Positions 8,994 through 17,617 of a DNA stretch of 64,000 bases are shown one piece after another. Each line of letters starts with the position of its first letter. The stretch's first letter is position 1. The notes under the pieces are model-generated. The model had not been told where the DNA came from, ran no database searches, and was given only the letters and a program-made list of their open reading frames with translations. This DNA is from Bacillota bacterium (lineage in GTDB: Bacteria > Bacillota > Clostridia > Acetivibrionales > DTU013): NCBI GenBank assembly GCA_023411575.1, contig JAEYOP010000018.1, positions 9,343 to 73,342 of the forward strand, given 5' to 3'. Both the position numbers and the translations under genes were made by a program.

Positions 8994-9941
8994 ATGACAA
9001 GACAACGAATTGGCAAAATGATTACTATCGCTTTACTTGCTGCTCTTTCGCCTTTTATGGCGACGGCGGGAAGCTGTACTGCCGCGCCCGCTGCCGGATC
9101 GGCGGTTACGAAGCCGCTGGATGGCGATTCCGCCGAAGTTTCCGGTACGGAGGGCATAATAAGGAGGGGGATCAGCACGGACCTGGTTTCCGGGCCGGAA
9201 GACCGCCTGCCCTGGCAAAAGGACCGGGAATTCCTCAAAGCCCGGCTGCGCAACGACACGAATGTCCTGCTGGGCGGTTACAGAACGGTGCTGAAGGACC
9301 CGCTGCCCGGCGAGGAGTATAATGTCCATCTTGCGGCAAGCCTGCTGGCGGGGATCGTGATCAAGCCCGGCGCCGTATTTTCCCAGAACAACGCGATAGG
9401 CCCCTATACGGAGGACAAGGGCTTTGAAAAGGGACCCACTTATATCGGTACTACGCTTACAACGACGATCGGAGGCGGCGTCTGCAAGATCGCTTCCACC
9501 CTTTACAACGTAGCCGTCCTGTCGAACCTCAAGATTGTAGAGCGCCACAACCACAGCATGCCTGTGCCGTACGTGCCGTATGGGCAGGATGCGACGGTGT
9601 CCTACGGATCGAAGGACATCCGGTTTTTGAACAATACGGGCTCGGAGATCATGATCTGGGCCCAGGGAATTGACAATGTCCTCTACATGGCCTTTTACGG
9701 GAGCAGGCCCGCGCCTTCCGTCGAATGGCGGCATGAGGTGGTGGAAATCCGGAAGGCTCCGGTTCAATACCGGCTCAATCCCGGGCTTGGCAGCGGAAAC
9801 CAGAAGCAGCTGCTGGAGGGGATGGACGGCGCGGTGGTGAAATCCTGGATAACGGTAACCAGAGGAAATAGCGTGGATGTGCGGTATATGGGCATAAGCG
9901 ACTACAAGCCGATGTCGCACCTCGTCGAGAAAGGCTCCTGA
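8994..9941 (+). CDS. VanW-family secreted protein
   Basis: A 315-residue protein with a hydrophobic N-terminus (about 9-25, ending ATAGSC) that looks like a signal peptide; the cysteine lacks a good lipobox, so secretion or membrane tethering is open. The VanW domain spans about 90-225, with the hallmark GAVFSQNNAIGPYTEDKGF, the TIGGGVCKIASTLYNVAV segment and RHNHSMPVPYVPYGQDATV. VanW was named from a vancomycin-resistance cluster, but its biochemical role is not settled; wall-associated function is assumed. No van genes are nearby. The ribosome binding site is weak and the start could instead be the Met at codon 9. Confidence 0.88.
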   Translation: MTRQRIGKMITIALLAALSPFMATAGSCTAAPAAGSAVTKPLDGDSAEVSGTEGIIRRGISTDLVSGPEDRLPWQKDREFLKARLRNDTNVLLGGYRTVLKDPLPGEEYNVHLAASLLAGIVIKPGAVFSQNNAIGPYTEDKGFEKGPTYIGTTLTTTIGGGVCKIASTLYNVAVLSNLKIVERHNHSMPVPYVPYGQDATVSYGSKDIRFLNNTGSEIMIWAQGIDNVLYMAFYGSRPAPSVEWRHEVVEIRKAPVQYRLNPGLGSGNQKQLLEGMDGAVVKSWITVTRGNSVDVRYMGISDYKPMSHLVEKGS

Positions 9942-9978
9942 ACACCGGCTTCCGCGGCGCATATTGGCCGCCGCCCTG

Positions 9979-10042
9979 CATAAACGGCCCCGGACGGAAT
10001 AACATCCTGGCATAAACGGCTTCCGATGGAATAACATCTTAG
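9979..10042. repeat. Two tandem copies of a 32-bp unit
   Basis: Copies at 9979-10010 and 10011-10042 both begin CATAAACGGC and contain GGAATAACATC; by eye they differ at six of 32 positions. The repeat fills the gap between the VanW and MFS genes and the second copy ends next to the MFS start. Confidence 0.85.
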
Positions 10043-10069
10043 TATATGCTGAATTCCGGGGTGGAAGGG

Positions 10070-11371
10070 ATGCAGGGCAGAAGGGCGGCGGCTTTTTCCT
10101 ATTATCTGGCGAGCCAGGGAATCTCCAGTCTTGGCGATTCCTTCCGGTTTATCGCGGTCACCATCCTGATCTTCAAGCTCACCGGCTCCGGCATGCAGGC
10201 GGCGCTCGGAATTGCAGTATCCACACTTCCGAGCGTCTTTTTATCCCCCTTTGCCGGCGTGCTCGGCGACAGGATCGATGAAAAACGGCTCCTGATCCTC
10301 ACGGACTTTACCCGGGTCCTGGCAGTACCGTTGTTTTTGTTTGCGGATAGTGTCAGCCAGCTCTATTTGCTTTTGATTCTGCTTTCCCTGTTCGATATTT
10401 TCTACAATCCTTCCAGAAGGAAATTCATCCTCGGAATGACCGGAAGGGAAGGCGCTCTGAAAGCAAATTCCCTTCTTACAGGGGTGTCGGGCGCAGCCTA
10501 TGTTGTCGGGCCGCTGGCCGCGGGGGTGCTTACGGATGTATTCGGTCCCGCGCCGGCAATTCTCTTTGACGCTTTCTGCTGCCTGCTTTCGGGCTTTTTG
10601 ACCCTGGGGGCGGGCATTCTGTACGGCAGGGAGGGACGGACGGGGAAAAGGGCGGGTACGGGAGCCGGTATTGCGGCCGGCATCGTGGCCGGTTTGGCCG
10701 GGTTCGTCGGGCTTGCGGGGCGAAAGACCGTATCGCGTTCCACCAGGTCGGCCGGAAAGCAGGGGCTGGTTTCGGAACTCCGGAAGGGCCTGGAATACAG
10801 CGTTTCAACGCCGAATCTGAAAAGCCTGCTGATCATAGGCTTCATAACAGGCTTCTGCACGATTTCCGCCAATCTTTCGTTTTATCCCTATGCCTTCGAT
10901 GTACTCCGGGTGAACGCCAGGGGATGGAGTATGATGATCACCATTTATTACGGGACCAATCTGGTCGCCATGTTTTTGGCCGATTTCCTGGGGAACCGCT
11001 GCAAGAGGAGCGGGGGAACGCTGTTCTACGGGGGCTTGTGCATTGTAGCGGTAATCTGGGCGCTTTATGCCCGTATTGCCGTATATGCCGGGGTGCTTGC
11101 CCTGCAGTTCGTGGAAGGCACATGCATTGCCTTGTGCGGGATTCTGCTTGCCGCGCGGTTTCAGGCTATAACGGAAAAAAGCTTCATGGCCCGGGTATCC
11201 GGGACGAACGATATTTTTACCAACGTCGGCAAGCTCGCCGGTATGGGATGTACGGCCGTCATAACCGGAAGCCTGAATTACGCCGCGGTATTTGCCCTGA
11301 ACAGCTTTGTGCTGTTTCTTTTTGCTTCCGCCGGGCTGCTATGGTCGCGATGGACCCGGAATCTGACTTGA
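10070..11371 (+). CDS. Major facilitator superfamily transporter
   Basis: A 433-residue transporter with about 12 hydrophobic helices. The N-terminal half has the MFS loop motif GVLGDRIDEKRLLILTD (about 64-80), typical of the EmrB/MefA-like antiporter group that exports drugs or macrolides. The mid-loop (about 195-240) is unusually long and rich in Gly, Arg and Lys (YGREGRTGKRAG). I prefer ATG 10070, with GGGGTGG six bases before it, to the in-frame ATG 10046. No regulator overlaps it, though a MarR gene follows 59 bp downstream. The substrate cannot be predicted. Confidence 0.82.
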   Translation: MQGRRAAAFSYYLASQGISSLGDSFRFIAVTILIFKLTGSGMQAALGIAVSTLPSVFLSPFAGVLGDRIDEKRLLILTDFTRVLAVPLFLFADSVSQLYLLLILLSLFDIFYNPSRRKFILGMTGREGALKANSLLTGVSGAAYVVGPLAAGVLTDVFGPAPAILFDAFCCLLSGFLTLGAGILYGREGRTGKRAGTGAGIAAGIVAGLAGFVGLAGRKTVSRSTRSAGKQGLVSELRKGLEYSVSTPNLKSLLIIGFITGFCTISANLSFYPYAFDVLRVNARGWSMMITIYYGTNLVAMFLADFLGNRCKRSGGTLFYGGLCIVAVIWALYARIAVYAGVLALQFVEGTCIALCGILLAARFQAITEKSFMARVSGTNDIFTNVGKLAGMGCTAVITGSLNYAAVFALNSFVLFLFASAGLLWSRWTRNLT

Positions 11372-11430
11372 TAAGCAGTTGAAATAGAAATATAATGTTG
11401 CTAAGGCACCGACGGGCGGGAGGACAGGCC

Positions 11431-11925
11431 ATGAACAGAGAAGAACGGGTCATGAACAAAGAGGAACAGGTCATAATGGGTTTCAGGGACTTATACAACA
11501 AGATGGTCTGGCTTAACAATTTTACGATGAAAGACCGTTTTGAGGATTATAAGTCTTCCGAAGTGCATTGCATCGAATACATTGGGAAAAATGCGGATTC
11601 CAACGTGACAAAACTTGCGGAGTCCTTTTACATGACCAGGGGCGCCATAAGCAAAATGACCAGGAAGCTCATAAAAAAGGGTGTCCTTGAAAGCTACCAG
11701 AAGCCGGAGAATAAGAAGGAAATCTATTTCAGGCTTACGGAACAAGGGCAGGCAATCTATAATGTTCACGAGGAACTGCACCAAGGGTTTCGAGAGCGGG
11801 ATAAAGCCGTGATTGAGCAGGTAACCGAGGAACAATTTGATAGTATGCTTCGCTTCGTGGAAAAATATAGCAGGCATTTGGATGCAGAAATAAAGAAACT
11901 GGGCGTCGATTTTAAGTCGGAATAA
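11431..11925 (+). CDS. MarR-family transcriptional regulator
   Basis: A 164-residue winged-helix protein of MarR size. The recognition region is about 56-85 (NVTKLAESFYMTRGAISKMTRKLIKKG), followed by the wing (ESYQKPENKKEIYFRLTEQG). The start at 11431 is set by a GGGAGG site seven bases upstream; a longer frame from 11395 is unlikely. A terminator follows the gene, then a promoter and a divergent-looking inverted repeat ahead of an MFS transporter gene 156 bp away, so the natural guess is that it represses that transporter and responds to a small ligand. Both genes look more A/T-rich than their neighbours. Confidence 0.9.
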   Translation: MNREERVMNKEEQVIMGFRDLYNKMVWLNNFTMKDRFEDYKSSEVHCIEYIGKNADSNVTKLAESFYMTRGAISKMTRKLIKKGVLESYQKPENKKEIYFRLTEQGQAIYNVHEELHQGFRERDKAVIEQVTEEQFDSMLRFVEKYSRHLDAEIKKLGVDFKSE

Positions 11926-11952
11926 ATTTAAATAAGGAAAATGAAACCACGG

Positions 11953-11988
11953 GCAGCCCAACTCTATTGAGAAAAGGCTGCTTTTTTA
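11953..11988 (+). terminator. Rho-independent terminator after the MarR gene
   Basis: GCAGCC at 11953-11958 pairs with GGCTGC at 11976-11981, followed at once by six T residues. Confidence 0.85.
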
Positions 11989-12002
11989 TTGCTGCTATAT
12001 TG

Positions 12003-12043
12003 TTGACAAGGAAACAAAGTGATGATAGGATAAATATGTTTCC
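12003..12043 (+). promoter_or_regulatory. Sigma-A-type promoter with overlapping inverted repeat upstream of MFS gene
   Basis: TTGACA at 12003-12008 and TAGGAT at 12026-12031 are separated by exactly 17 bp. The inverted repeat GGAAAC (12010-12015) and GTTTCC (12038-12043) flanks the -10 element, which is where a repressor would be expected to act. The neighbouring MarR product is the candidate, although the 22-bp spacing is wider than the usual MarR operator. Confidence 0.55.
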
Positions 12044-12081
12044 GAGGAATCAAAACCATAGCTTTTGAGGGGAGAATTTCA

Positions 12082-13314
12082 GTGTTCACATTTCGATCAC
12101 ATAACGAACAGAACATAGAACAAACCGTAGATAAAAAGGCTTTGCTATTCGGTCTTATGTCCGTGTTTCTTTGCGGAATAGGCTTCAGTATCATAGCACC
12201 GGTCGTCCCATTCTTAGTGCGGCCTTATATAAGCAATCCGGGAGAGCAAGCTATAGTTGTTACGCTGCTAACCTCTGTTTATGCAGTCTGCGTGCTTTTT
12301 GCGGCCCCCGGACTTGGCGCTTTGAGCGACCGATACGGCCGTCGTCCGTTGCTCCTGGTATGCCTTTTGGGTTCCGCAGCCGGGTACTTCGTTTTTGGCA
12401 TAGGAGGAGCTCTGTGGGTACTATTTGCCGGGCGCATAATAGAGGGGATAACAGGCGGGAGCATAGGCACGATCTTCGCCTATTTTGCAGACATCACTCC
12501 CAGAGAACAGCGAACCAAATACTTTGGGTGGGTGAGTGCGGTTGCGGGCGCGGGCTCCGCCATCGGTCCTACTCTGGGCGGATTGCTTGCCGGGTTTGGC
12601 TATTCCGTACCCCTGTATTTTGGAGCAATAATAACTTTAATAAATTTTGTGTATGGAAGCCTATATATGCCTGAGAGCCTTAACCGGAATAATAGGCTGA
12701 AAAAGATTACCTTTGTAAGACTGAATCCCTTTACACAGCTTGCAAACGTCCTTTCCATAAAAAACTTAAAAAGGCTGCTTGTCTCGGCGTTCCTGCTTTG
12801 GATACCCAACGGCTCTTTACAGGCGGTTTTTTCACAATTTACGGTAGATACGTTCCATTGGGAGCCTGCACTAATCGGACTTATGTTTTCCATTATGGGC
12901 GTCCAGGACATTATCTCGCAAGGCTTCATAATGCCAAGGCTCCTGATAAAGCTTAGTGACGCGCAGATAGCAATTCTCGGAATGGTTTCGGAGATTACAG
13001 GCTACGGGTTTATTGCGGCATCGGCTTTGTTCTCCTTTTATCCGCTTCTTATCGCCGGAATGTTCATATTTGGCTTTGGCGATTCGATCTTTGGGCCTTC
13101 GTTCAATGGGATGGTCTCCAAGTCCGTCGATTCGGGTGAACAAGGAAGGGTTCAGGGAGGCAGCCAGTCGATTCAATCTTTGGCAAGAATAATGGGGCCT
13201 GTCATTGGGGGTCAAATCTATGTATCCCTTGGTCATGCCGCACCCGCTTTTATGGGCATGATCCTTATAGCAGCGGCAATACCGGTTTTGTATAAGGGCA
13301 CGAAACTCATATAA
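12082..13314 (+). CDS. MFS drug-efflux-type transporter (TetA/Bmr-like)
   Basis: A 410-residue, 12-helix transporter of the DHA1 group. The signature GALSDRYGRRPLLL (about 77-90) between helices 2 and 3 and the helix 5 motif SAVAGAGSAIGPTLGGLLAG (motif C, about 152-171) mark it as a proton-coupled drug:H+ antiporter. It starts at GTG with a GAGGGGAGAA site. It has its own sigma-A-like promoter and lies downstream of a MarR gene. Export of a toxic compound or antibiotic is likely but the compound is unknown. Codon use looks more A/T-rich than surrounding genes, which together with the MarR partner suggests acquisition as a pair. Confidence 0.88.
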   Translation: MFTFRSHNEQNIEQTVDKKALLFGLMSVFLCGIGFSIIAPVVPFLVRPYISNPGEQAIVVTLLTSVYAVCVLFAAPGLGALSDRYGRRPLLLVCLLGSAAGYFVFGIGGALWVLFAGRIIEGITGGSIGTIFAYFADITPREQRTKYFGWVSAVAGAGSAIGPTLGGLLAGFGYSVPLYFGAIITLINFVYGSLYMPESLNRNNRLKKITFVRLNPFTQLANVLSIKNLKRLLVSAFLLWIPNGSLQAVFSQFTVDTFHWEPALIGLMFSIMGVQDIISQGFIMPRLLIKLSDAQIAILGMVSEITGYGFIAASALFSFYPLLIAGMFIFGFGDSIFGPSFNGMVSKSVDSGEQGRVQGGSQSIQSLARIMGPVIGGQIYVSLGHAAPAFMGMILIAAAIPVLYKGTKLI

Positions 13315-13338
13315 ATCCGATGTTTCAGGAAAAAAGAA

Positions 13339-14529
13339 TCAGTAAAAATTCCGGTGGGAAACGGCATTCCGGCCTTTCCGCTTGGAGCGGTACAGGCCCT
13401 CGTCGGCGGCCTCGATCAGGGATTTTACATCCGTGCCGTCGGAGGGATAGGTGGCGATGCCGATGGAGATGGTGAAATGGGGCGAGTCCGTCGCGTCGAC
13501 CCGCTTGCGGAAGCGTTCGGCGACCATGACCGCCTGGTTTGCGGCCGTGCCGGGCAGGATGATGACGAATTCGTCCCCGCCGTACCGGCCGACGAGGTCG
13601 ATGTCCCGGATGTTGTTCCGGGCGGAAGCGGCGAGCAGCTTAATGCATTTGTCCCCGGTAAGATGGCCCAGGGTATCGTTGATGGATTTGAAGTTGTCGA
13701 TATCGAACATTACGATGGAGAATTCGCTTCCCGGCTTGGAAAGGATCAGCTTTTCGATGGAATCCAGCAGGGCGACCTTGTTCAGGACCTTGGACATGGA
13801 GTCGGTCTTGGCGATGTTCACAAGGTTCTGGTTGACCCTTTCGATCTCCAGCATTCTCTTCTTTACTTCGTATTCAATCGAACGGTTGATTGCGGCAAGC
13901 TTTTTTTCAGCCTCGCCGATCTTGACGATCTGGGAAACCAAAAACGCGCGGTAAAAATACACGAGTAAAACGATATAGGTGCCGCTCTTCAGGAGAGGAA
14001 CCGAGAAAGCCAGTATCCCGGAGGTCAGGTAGTATTGCGCAATGCCGGAAGCCAAAAAAGGCAGCATCGCCCAGAAAAGCAGGTTGAGGTCCCCTTTTTT
14101 ATCCTTGAGCAGATACAGAACGGCCACCGAGCCGGCAACAGTAATGGCGGAGGCGGTCAGAGCCAGGGAGAGAAGGGTGCGGCTTGCGGGCCAAAGCACC
14201 GGCAGGAGCAGCAAAACGGCCGGAATCAGCAGCAGGCCGGATTTGGCAGGGAGGTTGTTCCCTTTTTCCTTTACCGTCGCCAGTACCAGAATGAACAAAA
14301 GCAGGAGCATGGGCTCCGCCATTTGCCACAAAGCTGCCGAAAGGGCATAATCGGATACCAGCAGGGACAACAGAACCAGCAGAAACACCGGGATGAAAGA
14401 AAACCCCAGCAATTTGGGCAGGCTTTCCGCCTTCCTGAACCACAGGGCAATTACGGGAACGCAAAAGGAAAAACATAGCGCAACTATTGTAGAAAGCAAG
14501 CTGGCAGGTTCCTGCAACTGTATCGGCAT
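13339..14529 (-). CDS. Membrane-bound diguanylate cyclase (GGDEF)
   Basis: A 396-residue protein with about seven or eight N-terminal hydrophobic helices (7-205), a short coiled coil (about 208-240) and a C-terminal GGDEF domain. The catalytic signature RYGGDEF is intact near residue 320, and an RxxD inhibitory site (RDID) stands five residues before GGDEF, so product feedback is likely. It should make cyclic di-GMP from two GTP in response to a signal sensed by the membrane domain. GGAGGG precedes the ATG. It is convergent with the MFS gene with only 24 bp between stops. No EAL or PilZ gene is in view. Confidence 0.92.
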   Translation of the reverse strand: MPIQLQEPASLLSTIVALCFSFCVPVIALWFRKAESLPKLLGFSFIPVFLLVLLSLLVSDYALSAALWQMAEPMLLLLFILVLATVKEKGNNLPAKSGLLLIPAVLLLLPVLWPASRTLLSLALTASAITVAGSVAVLYLLKDKKGDLNLLFWAMLPFLASGIAQYYLTSGILAFSVPLLKSGTYIVLLVYFYRAFLVSQIVKIGEAEKKLAAINRSIEYEVKKRMLEIERVNQNLVNIAKTDSMSKVLNKVALLDSIEKLILSKPGSEFSIVMFDIDNFKSINDTLGHLTGDKCIKLLAASARNNIRDIDLVGRYGGDEFVIILPGTAANQAVMVAERFRKRVDATDSPHFTISIGIATYPSDGTDVKSLIEAADEGLYRSKRKGRNAVSHRNFY

Positions 14530-14603
14530 CTTCTATCCCTCCGGAATGTATACTGGTACCTTATTACCAACATTATCGGATGCAGACGCCATTTTTTTAA
14601 CGA

Positions 14604-14783
14604 TTATCTTTTTGAGAAGCTCTTACCGCCTACATATCCCCAGAACATCCCTCCGGCAAACGCAAGCGCCAGGATGCCGGCCGCCGTCCCGAGGCTGATG
14701 TCCAGGACCCGTTCCTGGTTTTTCACCTGCAGCTCTTTTTTCATCCGTGTGATCGGGTATCTCCTTGCGGAGCTGTATCTCAT
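14604..14783 (-). CDS. Small single-span membrane protein, function unknown
   Basis: A 59-residue protein with a basic N-terminus (about 1-25) and one Gly/Ala-rich hydrophobic helix (about 33-51, ending GYVGGKSFSKR). The start at 14783 is supported by GGAGGA seven bases upstream; the longer frame to 14810 is less likely. I do not recognise the family. It sits between the diguanylate cyclase gene and the YfmF gene and faces the same way as the former, 74 bp upstream of its start. Confidence 0.6.
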   Translation of the reverse strand: MRYSSARRYPITRMKKELQVKNQERVLDISLGTAAGILALAFAGGMFWGYVGGKSFSKR

Positions 14784-14945
14784 ACAATTTCCTCCAGTCG
14801 CCCCCGGCACTATAGTATGCCCCTTCCGCCGCGTCTTTATTTCTTCCAGATATTGAATATTCCATACGGTATTTATTATACTAATAGTGATGAATTGAAC
14901 GGATTTAAATAAGGGATGACAGACATCATCGAAAGGAAGGAACAG

Positions 14946-16325
14946 ATGGAGAATGTTTCAGTTGCCGAAAAGGCCTTCAAAATAGCCTCTTTCAACGGTA
15001 TTGACGTTTTCAGGATCGATGCGGAGAAATTCAAAACCAGCAGTATCAATTTTTTCTTCCTGGACAATCTGACCAGGGACCACGCAACGAAAAACGCCCT
15101 GCTGCCGGCGGTCATGAGGCGGGGCTGCGAGCCGTACCCCACCTTCAGGGACATTTCGATGCGGTTGGAAATGCTCTACGGAGCCTCCTTCGACTGCGGC
15201 GTTACGAAAAAGGGCGAGCGGCATATTATCCAGTTTTATACGGAATTCCTTTCCCGGGAATATATCCCGGATGGGACGGACTCTTTCACCGCGGCGTTTG
15301 ATCTGCTTTTCAGCATCGTCACCCGGCCGGTTCTTGAAAACAACCGGTTCCGGGAGGATATCCTGGCCCAGGAAAAGGAGAAGCTGCGCCAATTGATCGA
15401 AAGCCGGGTCAACGACAAAATGCAGTACAGCGTGGAGCGCTGCCTCGAAGAGGTTTGCAGCGGCGAGCCCTTCGGCATTTATGATTACGGCCTGAAGGAG
15501 GATTTGGAACCGATTACGTCCTCGATTCTCTCGGAGCATTATCGGAAGGTCCTGGAAACCTTCCCGATGCAGGTATACCTGGCGGGAAACATCAGCGACG
15601 ACCAGGCGGAGTATGTGAAGAAACGGATGTCCGGCCTGGTGCGGCGGGAATTGAAACCCCTTGTCAGCGGCTTTACCCGGAAGAAGGGGATCCAGGTCCG
15701 GCAGGTGAGCGAAACCATGAACATCACCCAGGGAAAGCTGTGCCTGGGCTTTCGGACCAATGTGGCCCCGGATAGCGTCGAATTTCCCGCGCTGATGGTG
15801 TATAGCGGCATCCTGGGGGGAGGGATCCATTCGAAGCTCTTCCAGAATGTCCGGGAGAAGGCCAGCCTGGCCTATTACTCCTATTCGAGGCTGGAGAAAT
15901 TCAAGGGCCTGATGGTGGTCAGCAGCGGGATCGAGTTCAAAAACAGGGAAAAAGCCCTGGAGATCATCCTGAAGCAGCTGGAGGAAATCCGCAGCGGCAA
16001 CATCACGGAGCAGGAGATCGAGGCGACGCTGAAAACCATGGAAACAGGAATGAAATCCCTTGGCGACAGCCAGATGAGTATTGTGGATTTTTATCTCAGC
16101 CAGTCGGTTTCCGGTACCAACGACAATTTCGACGATGTGATCCGGAAGCTGAAGGCAGTCACCCGGGATGAGGTGACGGCAGTGGCTGCGGGCATTGAAC
16201 TGGATACGGTATACTTCCTGACGGCGCCGGAGCAGCAAAAGGGCCCGGGAACAGAGCCGCAAAAAGGTCAGGAAGCGGAGCAGCCGCAAAAGGACCAGGA
16301 GCAGGGAAAGGAGTCGGAACAATGA
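14946..16325 (+). CDS. yfmF: YfmF-like M16-family protein (EF-P 5-aminopentanol modification-associated)
   Basis: A 459-residue M16 peptidase homologue that lacks the HxxEH zinc motif: the expected position reads LLPAVMRRGC, as in the inactive partner YfmF. Both M16 domains are recognisable, the second with GILGGGIHSKLFQNVREKASLAYY (about 285-310). The last 30 residues are a Gln/Glu/Lys/Gly-rich tail that looks disordered. The start at 14946 has a GGAAGGAAC site. Its stop overlaps the yfmH start by four bases (ATGA). Active/inactive M16 pairs form heterodimers. NCBI family naming links the pair to elongation factor P modification; that link is from family knowledge, not seen here. Confidence 0.85.
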   Translation: MENVSVAEKAFKIASFNGIDVFRIDAEKFKTSSINFFFLDNLTRDHATKNALLPAVMRRGCEPYPTFRDISMRLEMLYGASFDCGVTKKGERHIIQFYTEFLSREYIPDGTDSFTAAFDLLFSIVTRPVLENNRFREDILAQEKEKLRQLIESRVNDKMQYSVERCLEEVCSGEPFGIYDYGLKEDLEPITSSILSEHYRKVLETFPMQVYLAGNISDDQAEYVKKRMSGLVRRELKPLVSGFTRKKGIQVRQVSETMNITQGKLCLGFRTNVAPDSVEFPALMVYSGILGGGIHSKLFQNVREKASLAYYSYSRLEKFKGLMVVSSGIEFKNREKALEIILKQLEEIRSGNITEQEIEATLKTMETGMKSLGDSQMSIVDFYLSQSVSGTNDNFDDVIRKLKAVTRDEVTAVAAGIELDTVYFLTAPEQQKGPGTEPQKGQEAEQPQKDQEQGKESEQ

Positions 16326-17605
16326 AAATAGATCGGATCGATTTCGAAAAAGCCGGGGAAACCCTGTACCAGTACCGGCACAGCAGCGGCCTGAAGGCTT
16401 TTGTCATACCACGGAAGGGTTATTCCAAGAAATACGCCACCTTTTCCACCCATTACGGTTCGACGGACAACGAATTCGTCATACCGGGGGAAAGCCAGGC
16501 GACGGCGGTGCCGGACGGAATTGCCCATTTCCTGGAGCACAAGCTTTTCGAGCAGAAGGACGGCAGCGTGATGGACAAATTCGCCCGGCTCGGCTCCAAT
16601 CCGAACGCCTATACGAGTTTCAACCAGACGGTCTACCTGTTCTCCTGCACGGACCGGTTCGAGGAGAATCTGGACCTGCTGCTCCAGTATGTCCAGAACC
16701 CCTATATTACAGAAGAGAGCGTGGAAAAGGAAAAAGGGATCATCGGCCAGGAGATCATGATGTACCAGGACGATCCCGGCTGGAGGGCGTTTTTCAACCT
16801 CCTCGGCGCCTTCTACAGCAAATTGCCCGTCCGGATCGACATCGCCGGTACGGTTGAAAGCATCAGCAAAATCAACCGGGATTTGCTCTATAAGTGCTAC
16901 AATACCTTTTACCATCCGTCCAATATGGCGATTCTCGTCGTGGGGGACGTGGAGCCGGAAAGCGTTTTCGGCAGGGTGGAGGCCGTCCTGGAAAAGAAGG
17001 ATGCGCGGCCGGAAATAAAACGAATACTGCAGGACGAGCCGGAGGCCTTGAATAAAAGCTATGTCGAACAGGCGCTGGCGGTATCGGTCCCGATCTTCCA
17101 GATGGGTTACAAGGACCACGGGTTTGAGGGCACAGGCAGGAACGCACTGATGCGTGAAGTGGCCGTGAAGCTGCTTCTGGATATGCTTGCGGGCAGAAGC
17201 TCCGGCTTTTACGAGCAGCTTTACAGCGAAGGACTGCTGAATTCTTCCTTCGATTTCGATTATACCATTGAGCCCGGATATGCTTTTTCCATACTGGGCG
17301 GCGAATCGCCCGACCCGGAGAAGGTGAAGGATCGGTTCTGCCGGATGGTGGAGGAAACAAAAAGGAACGGACTGGACGAGACCGCCTATGAAAGACTCCG
17401 CCGGTCCATGCTCGGCCGGTACATGAGAAGGTTCAACTCCGTGGAGAGGATATCCCATACGTTCATTTCCGTCTACTTTAAAGGTGTGAATATGTTTGAC
17501 TATTTGGAGGTATATGATAAAATTACATTTGAATATGTAAAGAGGGTTTTTGAAGAGCATTTTGATAGCAATCGCCTCGCTCTTTCAGTGATCAGACCCG
17601 CATAG
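16322..17605 (+). CDS. yfmH: YfmH-like M16 zinc peptidase
   Basis: A 427-residue M16 peptidase with the inverted zinc motif HFLEHKLFE (about 68-76) and the downstream EKGIIGQEI segment that supplies the third ligand (about 138-146), so it should be the catalytic half of the heterodimer with the preceding gene. Translation is coupled through the ATGA overlap at 16322-16325. In many Firmicutes this pair sits upstream of genes for wall or lipoprotein functions; here lgt follows 12 bp later, suggesting one transcript. Substrate unknown. The annotation as EF-P modification-associated comes from family naming. Confidence 0.88.
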   Translation: MKIDRIDFEKAGETLYQYRHSSGLKAFVIPRKGYSKKYATFSTHYGSTDNEFVIPGESQATAVPDGIAHFLEHKLFEQKDGSVMDKFARLGSNPNAYTSFNQTVYLFSCTDRFEENLDLLLQYVQNPYITEESVEKEKGIIGQEIMMYQDDPGWRAFFNLLGAFYSKLPVRIDIAGTVESISKINRDLLYKCYNTFYHPSNMAILVVGDVEPESVFGRVEAVLEKKDARPEIKRILQDEPEALNKSYVEQALAVSVPIFQMGYKDHGFEGTGRNALMREVAVKLLLDMLAGRSSGFYEQLYSEGLLNSSFDFDYTIEPGYAFSILGGESPDPEKVKDRFCRMVEETKRNGLDETAYERLRRSMLGRYMRRFNSVERISHTFISVYFKGVNMFDYLEVYDKITFEYVKRVFEEHFDSNRLALSVIRPA

Positions 17606-17617
17606 GAGGGGTACAAA

